Shown: positions 7,774 through 17,336, counted from the first letter of the stretch. The stretch is 64,000 bases of DNA from an uncultured Clostridia bacterium (GCA_946567425.1 CAMNXF010000011.1:49031-113030), one strand, 5' to 3'. Numbers and translations: made by a program. Notes: generated by a model not told the origin, from the letters alone.

Positions 7774-8910
7774 CTAAATGTAACGTTGGATTTCGGTCTC
7801 CTTGCCGTCCTCGATGTAAATTCGCGGAACGCGCGTTCCGATCGCGCACAGCAGCTCATATTTGATCGTGCCGATTTGCTCTGCAGCCGCCTCGACAGAG
7901 CTGCCGCCTTCGGGAGCGTTCGAGTAGATCGTTACAACGTCGCCGACTTTAACGTCCGATATTTCCGTCACGTCGATAAGCGTCTGATCCATGCAAATTC
8001 TGCCGCAGATAGGAGCGCCATGCCCGTTTATCAGAACATTCCAGTCACCGGAGAGCCGTCTGTTGAAGCCGTCCGCATAGCCGCACGCCACCAGAGCGAG
8101 CTTGGTATCACGTTCGGCGGTGAACGTTCTGCCGTAGCTTACGGTATCGCCCGCGTGAACGGTTTTCAGTTGACTGATAACGGTTTTCAATTGGAAGATA
8201 GGGCGTATGCCGTCGGGCAAGGGAAAGCGGGAATCGGGCTTTTGACCGTACATTACAATACCCGCACGCACGAAATCTCCCTCAAAGCCGCTGTGGTAGA
8301 TAATTCCGCCGCTGTTCTGGGAGTGGGTCTTCAGTCCGTGACTGCGGCACATTCCGATTATCCTCTGTTGCTGAAGCTCTGTGAACTTTACGTCCTCGGC
8401 GTTCAGACTGTCGGCGACCGCGAAATGGGTGTAGCCCGCGCGGCAGTCCAGACCCTTCAACTCCAGAATTTGTTCGAGCTGCTTTTCGTCGGTTATTCCG
8501 ACGCGGCTCATTCCGGTGTCTATTTTAATATGTACTGGTATTCTGACCTGCTTTTCAAGTGCCGCCTCGGATAGTTTATGCGCGTAATCAACGTCGCCGA
8601 CGGTGAAAACGTATTTGTTAGAAAGATTGTCCAAAATCAGCGGAATATCGCAATAGCCGAAAATGAGTATATCCCCGTCGACCTTCCCCTCGAACAGCCG
8701 TTGAGCCTCCCAAAAATTGGAAACTGCAAAGTGCCTTATCCCGCACTTGTTCAGCGCCTTTGCGCACTGAACGTCGCCGTGTCCGTACGCGTTCGCCTTG
8801 ACAACGGCGATGATCTCTTTCCCGCGCGAAAGTTCGCCGATTTTCGCGATATTTTCCTTTAAAACGTCAAGGTTTATCTCCGCCCAGGTTCTCCAATAAA
8901 AATTATTCAT
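7774..8910 (-). CDS. alr: Alanine racemase
   Basis: PLP enzyme interconverting L- and D-alanine, supplying D-Ala for peptidoglycan. 378 residues, normal length. The PLP lysine is in IIAVVKANAYGHG (Lys38). Other landmarks are the HIKIDTGMSRVGI block, HSQNSGG, VRAGIVMYG, the TVSYGRTF segment that carries the second catalytic Tyr, and the ICGRICMDQTLIDV stretch near the end. It is monocistronic, convergent with the amidase gene. In some spore formers a second alr is in the spore coat; nothing here marks this copy as sporulation-specific. Confidence 0.95.
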   Translation of the reverse strand: MNNFYWRTWAEINLDVLKENIAKIGELSRGKEIIAVVKANAYGHGDVQCAKALNKCGIRHFAVSNFWEAQRLFEGKVDGDILIFGYCDIPLILDNLSNKYVFTVGDVDYAHKLSEAALEKQVRIPVHIKIDTGMSRVGITDEKQLEQILELKGLDCRAGYTHFAVADSLNAEDVKFTELQQQRIIGMCRSHGLKTHSQNSGGIIYHSGFEGDFVRAGIVMYGQKPDSRFPLPDGIRPIFQLKTVISQLKTVHAGDTVSYGRTFTAERDTKLALVACGYADGFNRRLSGDWNVLINGHGAPICGRICMDQTLIDVTEISDVKVGDVVTIYSNAPEGGSSVEAAAEQIGTIKYELLCAIGTRVPRIYIEDGKETEIQRYI

Positions 8911-8928
8911 TATGTTTACCTCTATTGC

Positions 8929-8957
8929 TTGAAATTTTCGAATAAATGTGTTATACT
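8929..8957 (+). promoter_or_regulatory. Sigma-A-type promoter for the 9110-14293 run
   Basis: TTGAAA (8929-8934), 17-base spacer, TATACT (8952-8957). The transcript would have a leader of about 145 bases before the LCP-like gene. I saw no clear riboswitch or T-box in that leader. Confidence 0.7.
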
Positions 8958-9109
8958 ATATGTAGTGTCGAAGATACGGCACACTATTACATTATATTAC
9001 CGTTTTGAAAAAAAATCAATAGGAAAAATAAAAATTTTGTGTTAAGGACGTGCTGTTCATATGTTTTGCTTTGATCGGCGAACCTTACGGAAAGGATAAT
9101 CGGGAAAAT

Positions 9110-9997
9110 ATGACGGTTCACAGAAGAAGCAACTGGTATATCTATCTGCTGGCTTTCGGAATAACGGCTGTTTTTGTCGTTATGGCAATTATGGCGTTTA
9201 AGTGGTATTTGTTTCCGGAGAACACAGACGAGGTCGACCTCAATAAAAACGGCGAGCTCACCAAGGATTTCAAGCCCACGTCAGAGTATGATTTCAACAT
9301 TATAACAATGCTTTCGGAGGGCGAAACGGACAACCCCGAGCTGTTCGTCATGGCATCGTATAACGCGGTTGACAGCAGACTTGCGTTTATTCCGCTTCCC
9401 GCGGGGATAAGCATTGAAAAGGACGAGAGAACGCTGACGAACATCTACGCCGCGCAGGGCGGCGAGGGTGTTATCAACGCGCTCGAAAATATTTTCGGTG
9501 TGCGCTGTGACTGCTATGTCAAACTCGACAGACGCGGCTTCAACGACATTGTGACCTCATTCGGAAATATTGAGTACAATATTCAGTCCACACTTATTGT
9601 GAAAGACGGTTCGGAGGTCGAGACTTTCAACGCGGGCAGCAAAATGCTGACGGCAGAGTCGGTTTATCGGCTTATGATGAAAGCGGATTTTGGCGAGGGC
9701 GAGTCCTACCGTTTCAATATTGTCGGCGATCTTCTTGCGGCGACGATAAATCAGAATTTCCGCGAGCTTGACACCTCGATGCTTGACACGTTTTTCAATG
9801 AACTTATGAGCGCTGCCGAGACAAATCTTACGGAAAGCCTTTACAGAAGCAAAAAAGCGGCGTTGCTTAATACAATCGAATACGGCGTTGACCCCGGGGA
9901 ATTTTATGTTCCCTACGGCGAATATTCCGACGACGGCGCGTTCAAGGTAGCCGAGACATCTATAATCTCTGTCCGCCAGAGAGCAGGACTGGAATAA
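9110..9997 (+). CDS. LCP (LytR-CpsA-Psr)-like membrane protein, degenerate active site
   Basis: 295 residues from ATG 9110, which puts one transmembrane helix (about residues 10-32) close to the N-terminus; an upstream in-frame start at 9050 is less likely. The extracellular part resembles an LCP domain: LFVMASYNAVDSRLAFIPLP, INALENIFGV, VKLDRRGFNDIVTSFGNIEY. LCP enzymes attach teichoic acids or capsules to peptidoglycan. However, the phosphate-binding RSD motif is NPE here, and the usual PRD is PAG, so the key arginines appear lost. It may be a regulatory or scaffold relative. First gene of a run with LUD, manA, glcK and ilvD. Confidence 0.72.
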   Translation: MTVHRRSNWYIYLLAFGITAVFVVMAIMAFKWYLFPENTDEVDLNKNGELTKDFKPTSEYDFNIITMLSEGETDNPELFVMASYNAVDSRLAFIPLPAGISIEKDERTLTNIYAAQGGEGVINALENIFGVRCDCYVKLDRRGFNDIVTSFGNIEYNIQSTLIVKDGSEVETFNAGSKMLTAESVYRLMMKADFGEGESYRFNIVGDLLAATINQNFRELDTSMLDTFFNELMSAAETNLTESLYRSKKAALLNTIEYGVDPGEFYVPYGEYSDDGAFKVAETSIISVRQRAGLE

Positions 9998-10018
9998 ATA
10001 TAACTACGGGAGGATATT

Positions 10019-10636
10019 ATGGACGAGAGAATTCAAAAGGTAATGGACAATCTGCAAAGAAATCGTATGAAGCCTTTCTTTGCCGAGCGCCGTACGGAGC
10101 TTTACCACATTATCAGCGATCTTGTGAAAAAAGACAAGCTGATAACCTCCGGCGGTTCGATGACCTTGAAAGAGAGCGGTGTTATCGACTTTTTACAGAA
10201 GGAGTTTGGTGACGCGTATCTTGACCGTTCGGCGGGAAAAACTCCCGAGGAGGTCGAGGAGATACTGCATAAGGCGTTTGTTTCGGACACATTTCTGGCA
10301 AGCTCCAATGCGATAACCGAGGATGGCGAACTGTACAACGTCGACGGCAAGGGCAACCGCGTTTCGGCGATGATCTACGGACCGAAACAAGTCATTATCG
10401 TTGCGGGAGTGAACAAGATCGTCAAGGACCTTGCCGAGGCAAAGGAGCGCGTGGAGAAGATCGCCGCTCCTAAGAATACCGTGAGGCTGAACTGCGACAC
10501 GCCGTGCGCGAAAACGGGCGAGTGTATGCACTGCCGCAATTCGGCGCGTATCTGCTGTTCGTATGTAACGCTTGCGCACCAGCGCGTCCCCGACAGAATT
10601 AAGGTGATTTTAGTTAACGAAGAACTTGGTTATTAA
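10019..10636 (+). CDS. LUD domain (LutC/YkgG-like) protein
   Basis: 205 residues; GGGAGGATATT before ATG. The LUD (DUF162) fold is supported by LITSGGSMTLKESGV near residue 45, FLASSNAITEDGELYNVDG near 95-110, VIIVAGVNKIV around 130, and a Cys-rich end (CDTPCAKTGECMHCRNS). LUD proteins include LutC of the lactate-utilisation complex, but LutA and LutB are absent here, and stand-alone clostridial members with the C-terminal cysteines have no assigned job. The cysteines could hold an iron-sulfur cluster. Sits 21 bases after the LCP-like gene and 30 before manA. Confidence 0.85.
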   Translation: MDERIQKVMDNLQRNRMKPFFAERRTELYHIISDLVKKDKLITSGGSMTLKESGVIDFLQKEFGDAYLDRSAGKTPEEVEEILHKAFVSDTFLASSNAITEDGELYNVDGKGNRVSAMIYGPKQVIIVAGVNKIVKDLAEAKERVEKIAAPKNTVRLNCDTPCAKTGECMHCRNSARICCSYVTLAHQRVPDRIKVILVNEELGY

Positions 10637-10666
10637 GTAATTTATACATAGAAAGGAAGCATACCA

Positions 10667-11632
10667 ATGAGCATTTTAAAGCTGATTGCGCCTTGCAAGG
10701 ATTATCTTTGGGGCGGAAACCGTCTCCGCGAGGAGTACGGAAAGAAGATGAACTCGGACAAGATCGCCGAGAGCTGGGAGCTGTCCTGTCACAAGGACGG
10801 ACAGAGCGTTATCAAGGGCGGCGAGTTTGACGGAAAAACGCTCTCTGAGTACATTGACGCTAAGGGAAAAGGCGTTCTCGGTACGAATTGTGAGCGCTTC
10901 GAGTATTTCCCGATACTTATCAAGCTGATAGACGCTAAGGACAATCTTTCGGTACAGGTTCACCCGTCAAACGAGTACGCACTCAAGGTCGAGGGCGAGT
11001 ACGGCAAGACCGAAATGTGGTATATCGTGGACTGTAATGAAGGCGCGGAGCTGCTGTACGGCTTTAAGCACGAGATAGGCGAGGATGAGTTCGCCGAGCG
11101 CATTAAGAACAACACGCTCCTTGAGGTCACGAACAACGTTTCCGTGCATAAGGGCGACGTGTTCTTTATTGAGAGCGGCACGCTCCACGCGATAGGAAAG
11201 GGCATACTTATTGCGGAAATACAGCAAAACTCCAACACCACCTACCGTATTTACGACTATGGCAGAGTTGGTGCGGACGGCAAGCCGCGTCAACTCCATA
11301 TCGACAAGGCGGTTGAGGTCACGGACAGGATACCGCCGAAGTACCCGACTACGGCTCAAGGTGCTCCCGAAAAGGTGGAGGGCGGCGTTAAGACACTGTT
11401 GCGTTCGTGTGAGTATTTTAATGTGAACAAACTGGAGATCAATGGCGCGATGAAACTCAACGCGGACGAAAAATCGTTCAAGTCGCTGCTGTTTCTTAAC
11501 GGCGAAGCGGAGATCGTTTCCGCGGACGGTAAGGCGAAAGCGGTAAAGGGCGACAGCTTCTTTGTTACCGCGGGCAGCGGCGAGTTTACGGTTTCCGGTA
11601 AATGCGAGGTAATTTTGTCCGACATTATCTGA
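10667..11632 (+). CDS. manA: Mannose-6-phosphate isomerase, class I
   Basis: Zinc enzyme interconverting mannose-6-phosphate and fructose-6-phosphate. 321 residues, the length of the short Firmicutes type. Zinc-site motifs are visible: LSVQVHPSNEYA (about 97-108, Gln and His), GKTEMWYI (Glu), and IESGTLHAIGKG (His). The IAEIQQNSNTTYRIYDYGR segment is a hallmark of the family. Next to a glucokinase-like ROK gene (19 bases downstream), so the pair can feed hexoses into glycolysis. Confidence 0.93.
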   Translation: MSILKLIAPCKDYLWGGNRLREEYGKKMNSDKIAESWELSCHKDGQSVIKGGEFDGKTLSEYIDAKGKGVLGTNCERFEYFPILIKLIDAKDNLSVQVHPSNEYALKVEGEYGKTEMWYIVDCNEGAELLYGFKHEIGEDEFAERIKNNTLLEVTNNVSVHKGDVFFIESGTLHAIGKGILIAEIQQNSNTTYRIYDYGRVGADGKPRQLHIDKAVEVTDRIPPKYPTTAQGAPEKVEGGVKTLLRSCEYFNVNKLEINGAMKLNADEKSFKSLLFLNGEAEIVSADGKAKAVKGDSFFVTAGSGEFTVSGKCEVILSDII

Positions 11633-11651
11633 TTTTTCGGGAGGTGGAGGT

Positions 11652-12611
11652 ATGGCTTACTACATTGGCGTTGACGTTGGCGGCACAAATATCGCGTGCG
11701 GCGTAGTTGACGACGATTGCAGCATTATAGCGCGCTCTAAAACAAAAACAAATCCGAACGGGGGAGACACAAGCTATGAAACCGTTCTCGGCGAGATAAA
11801 GTCAGCGATACGCAAGGCTTGCGAGGAGGCGGGTATCGCTCCCTCGGACGTACATTCCATTGGTATCGGTTGCCCCGGAACGTGCAACAGCGAGAGCGGC
11901 GTTGTGGAATATTCCAACAATCTTGGCTTTCTGAGCATTCCGCTGCGCGACGACGTTGAAAAGGAGTTTGGAGTGCGCGTTTATCTCGAGAACGACGCGA
12001 ATGCAGCTGCTTTCGGCGAGTTTGTTGCGGGCGCGGCTAAGGGCAGTAACAGTGCCGTTGTGATAACGCTCGGAACGGGCGTAGGCTCTGGTATCGTCAT
12101 TGACGGGAAAATTTACCGCGGCGCGAATTTCGCGGGTGGCGAGCTGGGGCACACGGTTATCGTTATGGACGGGCTGCCGTGTACGTGCGGTCGGAACGGC
12201 TGCTTTGAGGCGTATTCCTCGGCAACGGGCTTGGTGCGCATGACGGCACAGGCTTCGGAGCTTAATCCCGATTCAATTTTGGCGCACATGATACGTCAGG
12301 ATGGCAAGGTCAGCGCGCGCACCGCCTACAATGCCATGAAACAGGGTGACCCCGTGGGAAAGGCGGTCACAGAGCAGTACATAAAGTACCTGTCGTGCGG
12401 CATTGCGAACGCAATCAACATATTCCAGCCCGATATTCTCTGCATCGGCGGTGGAGTGTGCAACGAGGGCGATACGCTGCTCGTTCCGTTAAGGGCGGCA
12501 GTCGCGGAGCAGATATATTCAAAAAATTCGGCGAAAAATACCGAAATAGTGATATGCAGTCTTGGCAACGACGCGGGAATTATCGGCGCGGCTATGCTGT
12601 TTAAAGGCTGA
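11652..12611 (+). CDS. glcK: ROK-family glucokinase
   Basis: 319 residues. Phosphorylates glucose (or another hexose) with ATP in the cytosol. Seen: phosphate-1 motif GVDVGGTN (6-13), active-site [35 protein letters not shown], and the ROK zinc motif [13 protein letters not shown] proteins also include repressors, but there is no N-terminal helix-turn-helix here, which favours a kinase. Sugar specificity cannot be read from the sequence with certainty; the glucokinase call rests on overall similarity to clostridial GlcK. Start ATG follows GGGAGGTGGAGGT. Confidence 0.88.
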   Translation: MAYYIGVDVGGTNIACGVVDDDCSIIARSKTKTNPNGGDTSYETVLGEIKSAIRKACEEAGIAPSDVHSIGIGCPGTCNSESGVVEYSNNLGFLSIPLRDDVEKEFGVRVYLENDANAAAFGEFVAGAAKGSNSAVVITLGTGVGSGIVIDGKIYRGANFAGGELGHTVIVMDGLPCTCGRNGCFEAYSSATGLVRMTAQASELNPDSILAHMIRQDGKVSARTAYNAMKQGDPVGKAVTEQYIKYLSCGIANAINIFQPDILCIGGGVCNEGDTLLVPLRAAVAEQIYSKNSAKNTEIVICSLGNDAGIIGAAMLFKG

Positions 12612-12637
12612 AAAAATTTAACCGGAGGATAAAAGAA

Positions 12638-14293
12638 ATGAGATCTGATTTAATTAAAGAGGGCGTAGAGAAAACCCCTCACAGAGCCGTACTGAAGTCG
12701 CTGGGCGTAATCGACAGCGAGATGAACAAGCCGTTTATCGCGGTGGTTTGTGCGGCGAGCGATTACGTTCCCGGGCATCAGCACCTCCACGAGATTTCCA
12801 AGTATGTCAAGGACGGTATCAGAAACGCGGGCGGCGTGCCGTTCGAGTTCTTCACTATCGGCGTTTGCGACGGTCTGGCGATGAACCACAAGGGTATGCG
12901 CTACTCGTTGGCTTCGCGGGAGCTTATCGCGGACAGTATCGAGGTAATGTTGACCGCGCACCCGTTGGACGGCGTGGTGTTTATCCCGAATTGCGATAAG
13001 ATAGTTCCCGGAATGGTCATGGCAGCGGCGAGAATGAATTTGCCCGCTATTTTCGTGAGCGGCGGTCCGATGAACCCCGGCTGTGTTCAGGGCAAGCGCG
13101 TAGGGTACTCAGAGATCTACGAAGCTATCGGGCAGTACACTAACGGCGAAATCGGCGACGATGTTATCAAGGACTACGAGGACAACGCCTGTCCGACCTG
13201 CGGCTCTTGCTCGGGTATGTACACTGCGAACTCGATGAACTGCCTTACCGAGGCGATAGGTCTGGCTTTGCCGACTGCGGGCACAGAGCCTGCGGTTAAT
13301 TCTGCGCGCCGCCGTCTCGCAAAGGAGAGCGGCGAGCGCGTTGTCGAGCTTGTAAAGCAGAATATCCGCCCGTCCGACATTCTCACGAAGAAGAATATGG
13401 AGAACGCGCTCGCGACTGATATGGCAATCGGTGCTTCATCGAATACCGTTCTGCATTTGCTGGCGATTGCTCATGAGGCAAAGGTTGATATTAAATTGGA
13501 TGATATTGACAATATGAGCCGCAAAACGCCTCAGCTCGCAAAGCTGAACCCCGCGAGCAGCGTGTTTATCACCGATCTGAACGCGGTGGGCGGTATTCAG
13601 ACCGTTATCAGGGAGCTTGCCAAGGGCGGTCACATCAACGAGGACGTGATGACCGTTTCGGGTACGCAGAAGGAGCGTATCGCGGCGGCTCGCGACGCGG
13701 ACGGTGAGATCGTACATACCGTTGCTTCGCCTATCAGAAAGGACGGCGGTATCGCGATACTCAGCGGCAATCTGGCGTTGAACGGTTCTGTCGTAAAGCA
13801 AGGCGCGGTCAAGCCCGAGATGATGGACTTCACGGGTACAGCGCGCGTATTTGACGGCGAACAGGACGCTTGTGACGCTATTCTCGGCGGCAGTATCAAG
13901 GCGGGCGACGTTGTGGTTATCCGCTACGAGGGTCCCAAGGGCGGTCCGGGTATGCCCGAAATGCTCGCTCCCACGGCAGCTATCGTCGGAAAGGGTCTTG
14001 ACGGCTCGGTCGCGCTTATCACCGACGGACGTTTCAGTGGCGCGTCAAGAGGTGCGGCTATCGGTCACGTTTCTCCTGAGGCGGCAGAGGGCGGTCTTAT
14101 CGCGTTCGTCGAGGACGGCGACAAAATACACATCGACATTCCCAACCGCAAGGTGGAGCTGCTCGTTGACGACGCGGTCATTGAGGAGCGCAGAATGAAA
14201 GGCATTAAAGCTCCGCGCGAGTTTGAGGGCTACCTTAAGCGTTACGCTAAGCTGGTAACTTCTTCCAACACGGGAGCAGTTTTTGAGGATTAA
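12638..14293 (+). CDS. ilvD: Dihydroxy-acid dehydratase
   Basis: 551 residues, standard length. Dehydrates 2,3-dihydroxy acids in the valine, leucine and isoleucine pathway, and needs an Fe-S cluster and Mg. Cluster cysteines are visible in [12 protein letters not shown] and [16 protein letters not shown]; the catalytic region includes [12 protein letters not shown] and [12 protein letters not shown]. The gene stands apart from the other ilv/leu genes, which are not in this window, and shares a run with sugar genes. I looked for a T-box or leader attenuator before it and saw none; only 26 bases separate it from glcK. Confidence 0.95.
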   Translation: MRSDLIKEGVEKTPHRAVLKSLGVIDSEMNKPFIAVVCAASDYVPGHQHLHEISKYVKDGIRNAGGVPFEFFTIGVCDGLAMNHKGMRYSLASRELIADSIEVMLTAHPLDGVVFIPNCDKIVPGMVMAAARMNLPAIFVSGGPMNPGCVQGKRVGYSEIYEAIGQYTNGEIGDDVIKDYEDNACPTCGSCSGMYTANSMNCLTEAIGLALPTAGTEPAVNSARRRLAKESGERVVELVKQNIRPSDILTKKNMENALATDMAIGASSNTVLHLLAIAHEAKVDIKLDDIDNMSRKTPQLAKLNPASSVFITDLNAVGGIQTVIRELAKGGHINEDVMTVSGTQKERIAAARDADGEIVHTVASPIRKDGGIAILSGNLALNGSVVKQGAVKPEMMDFTGTARVFDGEQDACDAILGGSIKAGDVVVIRYEGPKGGPGMPEMLAPTAAIVGKGLDGSVALITDGRFSGASRGAAIGHVSPEAAEGGLIAFVEDGDKIHIDIPNRKVELLVDDAVIEERRMKGIKAPREFEGYLKRYAKLVTSSNTGAVFED

Positions 14294-14307
14294 AGCAACA
14301 TTATATA

Positions 14308-14366
14308 GCCCCCGAGTGTCAAGCTAACGGCATATTACCGTATGGTCTGACATTTGGGGGCGTTTT
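14308..14366. terminator. Bidirectional terminator between ilvD and ybaK
   Basis: GCCCCCgAGTGTCA (14308-14321) pairs with TGACATTTGGGGGC (14348-14361), with a smaller ACGG..CCGT hairpin in the loop, then GTTTTGG. Convergent genes flank it. Confidence 0.75.
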
Positions 14367-14377
14367 GGTTTACGTTA

Positions 14378-14857
14378 TTATTCGGCAGTTATATCCGCAA
14401 ATTCTCCCGAGCAAGCCTTGATAAGGTCGCCAGGAGTAAGCTCAAGCTGCAGTCCGAGCCGTCCGCCGCTGATTATCACGTGTTCAAGAGAACGCGCACT
14501 TTCGTGGATGACTGTGCGGTAAGGCTTCTTCATTCCGACAGGCGAGCAACCGCCGCGTATGTAGCCTGTTATGGTAAGAATATCTTTAACGTGCACGGGC
14601 GTGAGCGCTTTTTCTCCGACCGCGCGTGCGCATTTTTTCAAGTCCATTTCACGGTCGACGGGTAAGCAGAACACATAATATTTTCCGCTTTTAGCAATTG
14701 TTACCAGCGTTTTGAAGGTAGCCGCACAGTCCTCACCCAGAAGCTCGGCGATCTGCACGCCGTCAACAAAATTCTCACATTCGTAGACATGTGCGGTATA
14801 CGGAATTTTAAACTTGTCAAGTATGCGCATTGCATTGGTCTTGTTGTCCTTTGCCAT
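14378..14857 (-). CDS. ybaK: Cys-tRNA(Pro)/Cys-tRNA(Cys) deacylase YbaK/EbsC family
   Basis: 159 residues. Trans-editing enzyme that hydrolyses Cys mischarged on tRNA-Pro. Landmarks: an N-terminal NAMRILDKFKIPYTAHVYE, CAATFKTLVTIAKSGKYYVFCLPVDREMD-type strands (about 45-72, split here by position), the catalytic-region lysine in FKTLV, and YIRGGCSPVGMKK near residue 100, the conserved GG.SP.G loop. The match is strong along the full length. A terminator separates it from the small membrane gene upstream, so it is probably transcribed alone. Confidence 0.9.
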   Translation of the reverse strand: MAKDNKTNAMRILDKFKIPYTAHVYECENFVDGVQIAELLGEDCAATFKTLVTIAKSGKYYVFCLPVDREMDLKKCARAVGEKALTPVHVKDILTITGYIRGGCSPVGMKKPYRTVIHESARSLEHVIISGGRLGLQLELTPGDLIKACSGEFADITAE

Positions 14858-14873
14858 TTAAGTTCTCCCATAA

Positions 14874-14908
14874 CAAAAACGCTCCGAGCGAGCTTTTCAA
14901 CTCGGAGC
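14874..14908 (-). terminator. Terminator after the 45-residue membrane peptide gene
   Basis: Minus strand GCTCCGAG...CTCGGAGC (14881-14908), then GTTTTTG (complement of 14874-14880). Confidence 0.8.
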
Positions 14909-14935
14909 GGCAAATTATTCTGTTATCGCAATAAA

Positions 14936-15073
14936 TCAGATTTCGTCGTCGTCAATATCCAGATCCCACTTGTCGAACAGCTCGGTTTTGCCGAGCAGGA
15001 AATAAGCGACAGCCGCTGCAGCCATAGCCGCGATGGCGATAATGCCCGAAATAATAACAATTTTTTTAGTCAT
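14936..15073 (-). CDS. Small single-pass membrane protein, unknown
   Basis: 45 residues, missed by length filters. ATG at 15073 has a near-perfect site, GGGAGG with 6-base spacing. Layout: MTKK, then one hydrophobic helix (about residues 5-27, Ile/Ala rich, ending AYFLLG), then an acidic tail ending DIDDDEI. It lies 37 bases downstream of the TerD gene, with its own terminator at 14874-14908, so it is probably the last gene of a two-gene terD transcript. No function known; the acidic tail faces one side of the membrane, which side is not determined (positive-inside would put the tail outside). Confidence 0.65.
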   Translation of the reverse strand: MTKKIVIISGIIAIAAMAAAAVAYFLLGKTELFDKWDLDIDDDEI

Positions 15074-15110
15074 GATGAACCTCCCGTTATATTATAAATT
15101 GTTCGTTTCT

Positions 15111-15701
15111 TTACTGGAAGCGCGCCGCCATATCCGCAATGCCGTTGTCGTTGGTAGGCTCACCGATCGCGCCGAATTTCCACTCGCCGTTATAGCGGTA
15201 GACCTCACCGAAGATCATAGCGGTCTTGCCCTCATAGTTCTCGGAAAGATTATATTTGCAAAGCTCCGCACCCGTGTCCGCGTCAACTATTCTGATGAAC
15301 GCGTTGCGGATCATGCCGAACTGCTGCTTTCGCTCTCTCGCCTGATAGATAGTTACCACGAAAACTATCTTGTTATATTCGGCGGGTACTCTGTTAAGCT
15401 CGACGATTATCTGTTCGTCATCGCCGTCACCCGCGCCCGTGAGGTTATCGCCGCAGTGGCGTATAGCGCCGCTTCTGTGCTGAAGCTGACCGTAATACAC
15501 AACGTCCACCGGTCCCGTCAGCTTGCCCGTGCTCTCGTTGATAAGGATAGCTGACGCATCGCAGTCGATATCCTCCTGCTTGTTGAACAGTGAGAATTTT
15601 TTGGGAGCCTCGTCCCAACCCAATCCAACAACAAGGGATTTCAGCCCCGCATTGCCCTTTGTAAGGTCAACTTTCTGACCCTTCTGAAGATTTACAGACA
15701 T
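15111..15701 (-). CDS. TerD-family (tellurium resistance / stress) protein
   Basis: 196 residues from ATG 15701, which has GGAGGAAATGAA upstream; a longer in-frame start at 15752 is weaker. TerD proteins bind calcium and are linked to stress and envelope responses. Family signs: LQKGQKVDLTK at the start, LVVGLGWDEA, the DIDCDASAILINESG-type acidic segment, GAGDGDDEQIIVELNRVP (calcium-binding region about 100-117), and FVVTIYQARERKQQFG. Only one TerD is here, without TerC or the kinase/ATP-grasp partners, so the full ter system is not in this window. Confidence 0.9.
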   Translation of the reverse strand: MSVNLQKGQKVDLTKGNAGLKSLVVGLGWDEAPKKFSLFNKQEDIDCDASAILINESTGKLTGPVDVVYYGQLQHRSGAIRHCGDNLTGAGDGDDEQIIVELNRVPAEYNKIVFVVTIYQARERKQQFGMIRNAFIRIVDADTGAELCKYNLSENYEGKTAMIFGEVYRYNGEWKFGAIGEPTNDNGIADMAARFQ

Positions 15702-15760
15702 TTCATTTCCTCCTCGGAGTAAAAAATCAACAAAAATATGTTGTTTTGCCACACACCTTT

Positions 15761-15789
15761 ATTATACTACATTTTTTTCCAAAATGCAA
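15761..15789 (-). promoter_or_regulatory. Promoter for the terD-like gene
   Basis: Minus strand TTGCAT (15784-15789), 17-base spacer, TATAAT (15761-15766). Confidence 0.7.
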
Positions 15790-15824
15790 GGGCAAGTTGA
15801 AAATTTGTTGTTTTATTTTGCCCA

Positions 15825-15853
15825 TTGCATTTTACGCGCCATTGTGCTATAAT
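15825..15853 (+). promoter_or_regulatory. Promoter for the MATE transporter gene
   Basis: TTGCAT (15825-15830), 17-base spacer, TATAAT (15848-15853). It is divergent from the terD promoter and shares the same unusual TTGCAT -35 box. Confidence 0.7.
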
Positions 15854-15905
15854 TACCGTTGTATGGTAAATTACCGGATATTATTGGAGCTAAAGAGGGT
15901 AAAAA

Positions 15906-17300
15906 ATGAGAGACTTGACAAACGGCAGACCAATAAAGCTTATATTGCTTTTCGCACTGCCTATTTTTTTAGGAAATATTTTCCAACAGGCGTACAGTCT
16001 TGCGGATATAATAATTATCGGGCAGAATTTAGGCAACAACTCAATTGCCGCAGTCGGCGCGACTACGCCCGTTGTTTCGCTGATGTTCAACATCATAAAC
16101 GGCTCAATAACGGGTTTCGCGATTATCGTCGCAAAGAATTTCGGCGCGGGCGATCACGGCGAAATGCACCGCACTATCGCGCGTATGTTGGTGTTCGCGG
16201 GGAGCATTACTGCGGTAATAATCGTTGCTGCGACAGTGTTTGTCGATCCGCTGCTGCACGCTCTGGACGTTTCGGAGGAGATATTCGCCGAGGCGCGGAG
16301 CTATCTCGTCATCGTGGCATTCGGACTTGTGGTGACCTTGCTGTACAATTTCGAGGCGGGTATTCTTAGAGCCGTCGGCGACAGCGTGATACCACTCGTT
16401 ATCCTGATCATCTCGACTTTTTTGAATATCGCGCTTGATCTGCTTATGGTGATCGTATTTGAAATGGGAGTTGTCGGCGCGGCTCTGGCAACGGTTACGG
16501 CACAGGCGATCTCGGCGGTTGTCTGCCTTATTTATCTGATAAAGCGCCGTCCGTTTCTGCTTGTCGTCAAAAAAGATTTCGTGTTTACGGCACACAGCAC
16601 CGCGGAACTGCTCAGCGCGGGTTTTGGAATGGCGCTGATGTATTCTATCGTCGATGTCGGCTCGATAGTTCTCCAGAACGGCATAAACGGTTTCCGCGAG
16701 GATATGATAACCGCCCACACGGCGGCACGGAAGATATTCAGCCTGCTGATGATGCCGTATTCGTCGATAAGCGCCACACTCGTCACCTATTGCTCGCAGA
16801 ACCTCGGGGCGCGGAAATACACACGCATACGCAATGGCATAAAAGATTGTATGTTGATAATGCTCGTTTGGACGACTTTTGCGATCGTGTTGGTGTTCCT
16901 CGGCGGACGCGCGCTTGTGGGAATGATCGTTACCGACACGGACACGCCGACGGGCGCGGCGATCGTCGATACCGCAGTGCTTTATCTCAAATGGGCAGTC
17001 GTGTTCTTTTATTTTCTCGCGGTGCTGCTGGGGCTTCGTAGCGCGTTACAGGGTCTGGGGAAAAGCCTTGTGCCGATAATCTGCAGCGCTATCGAGCTTG
17101 TCTGGAAGATCGTTACGGTCGTGTTTATGATACCGCTTTTTGGTGGAAAAAACGGTAATGTCGGCGGCACAGTCGAGCAGATCGGCGGCTATTTCGGCGT
17201 AGTTCTCTCCGAACCGATAATCTGGACTGTGTGCTCAATAATGATAGCGATTATTACGATAGTAACGCTTTACCGAATGCCCAAAGAAGATTTGCCGTAA
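15906..17300 (+). CDS. MATE-family multidrug/Na+ antiporter
   Basis: 464 residues, about 12 transmembrane helices in two related halves. The N-terminus (LTNGRPIKLILLFALPIFLG, then FQQAYSLADIIIIGQ) is typical of clostridial MATE proteins, which export drugs or metabolites using a cation gradient. The second half repeats the pattern near residue 235 (FGMALMYSIVDVGSIVLQNGI). Substrate unknown. GAGGGTAAAAA precedes the ATG. Transcribed alone, divergent from the terD-like gene. Confidence 0.92.
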   Translation: MRDLTNGRPIKLILLFALPIFLGNIFQQAYSLADIIIIGQNLGNNSIAAVGATTPVVSLMFNIINGSITGFAIIVAKNFGAGDHGEMHRTIARMLVFAGSITAVIIVAATVFVDPLLHALDVSEEIFAEARSYLVIVAFGLVVTLLYNFEAGILRAVGDSVIPLVILIISTFLNIALDLLMVIVFEMGVVGAALATVTAQAISAVVCLIYLIKRRPFLLVVKKDFVFTAHSTAELLSAGFGMALMYSIVDVGSIVLQNGINGFREDMITAHTAARKIFSLLMMPYSSISATLVTYCSQNLGARKYTRIRNGIKDCMLIMLVWTTFAIVLVFLGGRALVGMIVTDTDTPTGAAIVDTAVLYLKWAVVFFYFLAVLLGLRSALQGLGKSLVPIICSAIELVWKIVTVVFMIPLFGGKNGNVGGTVEQIGGYFGVVLSEPIIWTVCSIMIAIITIVTLYRMPKEDLP

Positions 17301-17307
17301 AAACATA

Positions 17308-17336
17308 TTGACATAATAGGAATAATAGTGTATAAT
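17308..17336 (+). promoter_or_regulatory. Consensus promoter of the MoxR-DUF58 operon
   Basis: TTGACA (17308-17313), exactly 17 bases, TATAAT (17331-17336): a perfect sigma-A consensus. The leader to the MoxR ATG would be about 77 bases and contains a terminator-like hairpin. Confidence 0.85.
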
